Assembly: GCF_001580455.1 (NCBI RefSeq)
Contig: NZ_CP010951.1
Coordinates: 3,063,001-3,127,000, forward strand
Direction of reading: 5' to 3'
Source of the DNA: Ramlibacter tataouinensis
Lineage (GTDB): Bacteria > Pseudomonadota > Gammaproteobacteria > Burkholderiales > Burkholderiaceae_C
Length of the DNA stretch: 64,000 nucleotides
Shown here: positions 63,502 to 64,000 of the stretch, piece by piece
Layout: every line of letters starts with the position of its first letter
How positions within the stretch are numbered: position 1 is the first letter of the stretch
Translations under genes and position numbers: made by a program
Notes under the pieces: model-generated
Database searches by the model: none
What the model saw: the letters and a program-made list of their open reading frames with translations, nothing else
What the model was told of the DNA's origin: nothing

Positions 63502-63631
63502 CCTGTCTCCTTTGAGGGGGGCTGCAGTGGAAGGTCGCCTCATTCTTGATGGGGCGCGGGGTGTGTCAAGGGCGGAATCCCGGAGCGCTCTCACCCCGCC
63601 TCTCCCGGAAAAAGAGGGCGGGTGAATCCCC

Positions 63632-64000
63632 TCACGCGTACATCGCCTCGATGCGCTCGGCGTACTTTTGCTGCACCAGCTTGCGCTTGAGCTTCATGGT
63701 GGGCGTCAACTCCTCGTCTTCGGCGCTCAATTGCGTATCGAGCAGGAAGAAGCGCTTGATCTGCTCCACGCGGGCGAACCTGGCGTTGACGCGGTCGATC
63801 TCGCCCTGGATCAGCTCCTGCACCTGGGTCGTCCGCGTCAGGCTGGCGTAGTTGGAGAAGGGCACGTCATGGTCCTGCGCGAACTTCTCCACGTTGTCCT
63901 GGTCGATCATCACGATCGCCGTGAGGTAGGGGCGGCGGTCGCCGACCACCACGGCGTCGGTGATGTAGGGCGAGAACTTCAGCTCGTTTTCCAGCTCGCT
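63632..64000 (-). CDS. Long-chain acyl-CoA synthetase, C-terminal part only
   Basis: About 122 C-terminal residues of an AMP-forming acyl-CoA ligase are visible; the N-terminus lies beyond base 64000. Recognisable are ENELKFSPYITDAVVVGDRR, PYLTAIVMIDQDNVEKFA, and the terminal ELTPTMKLKRKLVQQKYAERIE, typical of the mobile C-domain in the long-chain (FACS, FadD15-like) group. The enzyme activates fatty acids to acyl-CoA, consistent with the beta-oxidation genes in the window. Confidence 0.9.
   Translation of the reverse strand, partial: SELENELKFSPYITDAVVVGDRRPYLTAIVMIDQDNVEKFAQDHDVPFSNYASLTRTTQVQELIQGEIDRVNARFARVEQIKRFFLLDTQLSAEDEELTPTMKLKRKLVQQKYAERIEAMYA

Overview
The window is GC-rich, very densely coded DNA. 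Gene content (argB next to slmA, TRAP and Liv-type transport, large acyl-CoA catabolic clusters, DUF3300/DUF2950 pairs) and its palindromic repeats suggest a betaproteobacterium of the order Burkholderiales, probably Comamonadaceae. That placement is inference. No tRNA, rRNA, CRISPR array, prophage or classical IS element was seen.

Layout. (1) 1-8283, minus strand: a tightly overlapping operon for an ABC-exported surface polysaccharide (manC, wzm, wzt, a methyltransferase, a giant multi-module glycosyltransferase running off the left edge), with a divergent WecA-like initiating transferase at 8439. (2) 9612-11249: argB and slmA. (3) 11260-24360, minus strand: a complete chemosensory operon (three MCPs, cheB, cheD, cheR, cheW, cheA, cheY, a two-module response regulator) headed by two Hanks-type Ser/Thr kinases, one fused to a cyclase-like domain. 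(4) 24643-33468: a sugar-acid catabolic locus with a UxaA-type dehydratase, a TRAP transporter and a FadR-type regulator on the minus strand. Divergent from these, across a palindromic operator, lie a mandelate-racemase-family dehydratase, two SDRs and an FAH-family hydrolase. (5) 33679-46838: a TetR-controlled fatty-acid beta-oxidation region (acyl-CoA dehydrogenase, FadN-like fusion, thiolase, thioesterase, enoyl-CoA hydratase, patatin/NTE lipase, SDR). (6) 46887-49623: an aldehyde dehydrogenase and an AI-2E family permease. (7) 49707-56076: an acyl-CoA carboxylase operon with two acyl-CoA dehydrogenases and a hotdog protein, resembling the Atu/Liu acyclic-terpene or leucine routes. (8) 56073-61093: a tandem duplication of a DUF3300-DUF2950 gene pair. 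(9) A second AI-2E permease, a branched-chain amino-acid type binding protein, and the end of an acyl-CoA synthetase.

Two dispersed repeat systems stand out. The first is a 62-bp element found four times, always between same-strand genes. It begins and ends at ATGA, carries its own Shine-Dalgarno, encodes a conserved micropeptide of about 21 residues, and hands translation to the next gene. The second is a REP-like GC palindrome family. Two copies form near-perfect 40-bp inverted repeats around a DUF559 (Vsr-like nuclease) gene, and others sit in frame inside enzyme genes or provide a ribosome binding site. Together they suggest short mobile elements shaping translation and protein sequence in this genome.
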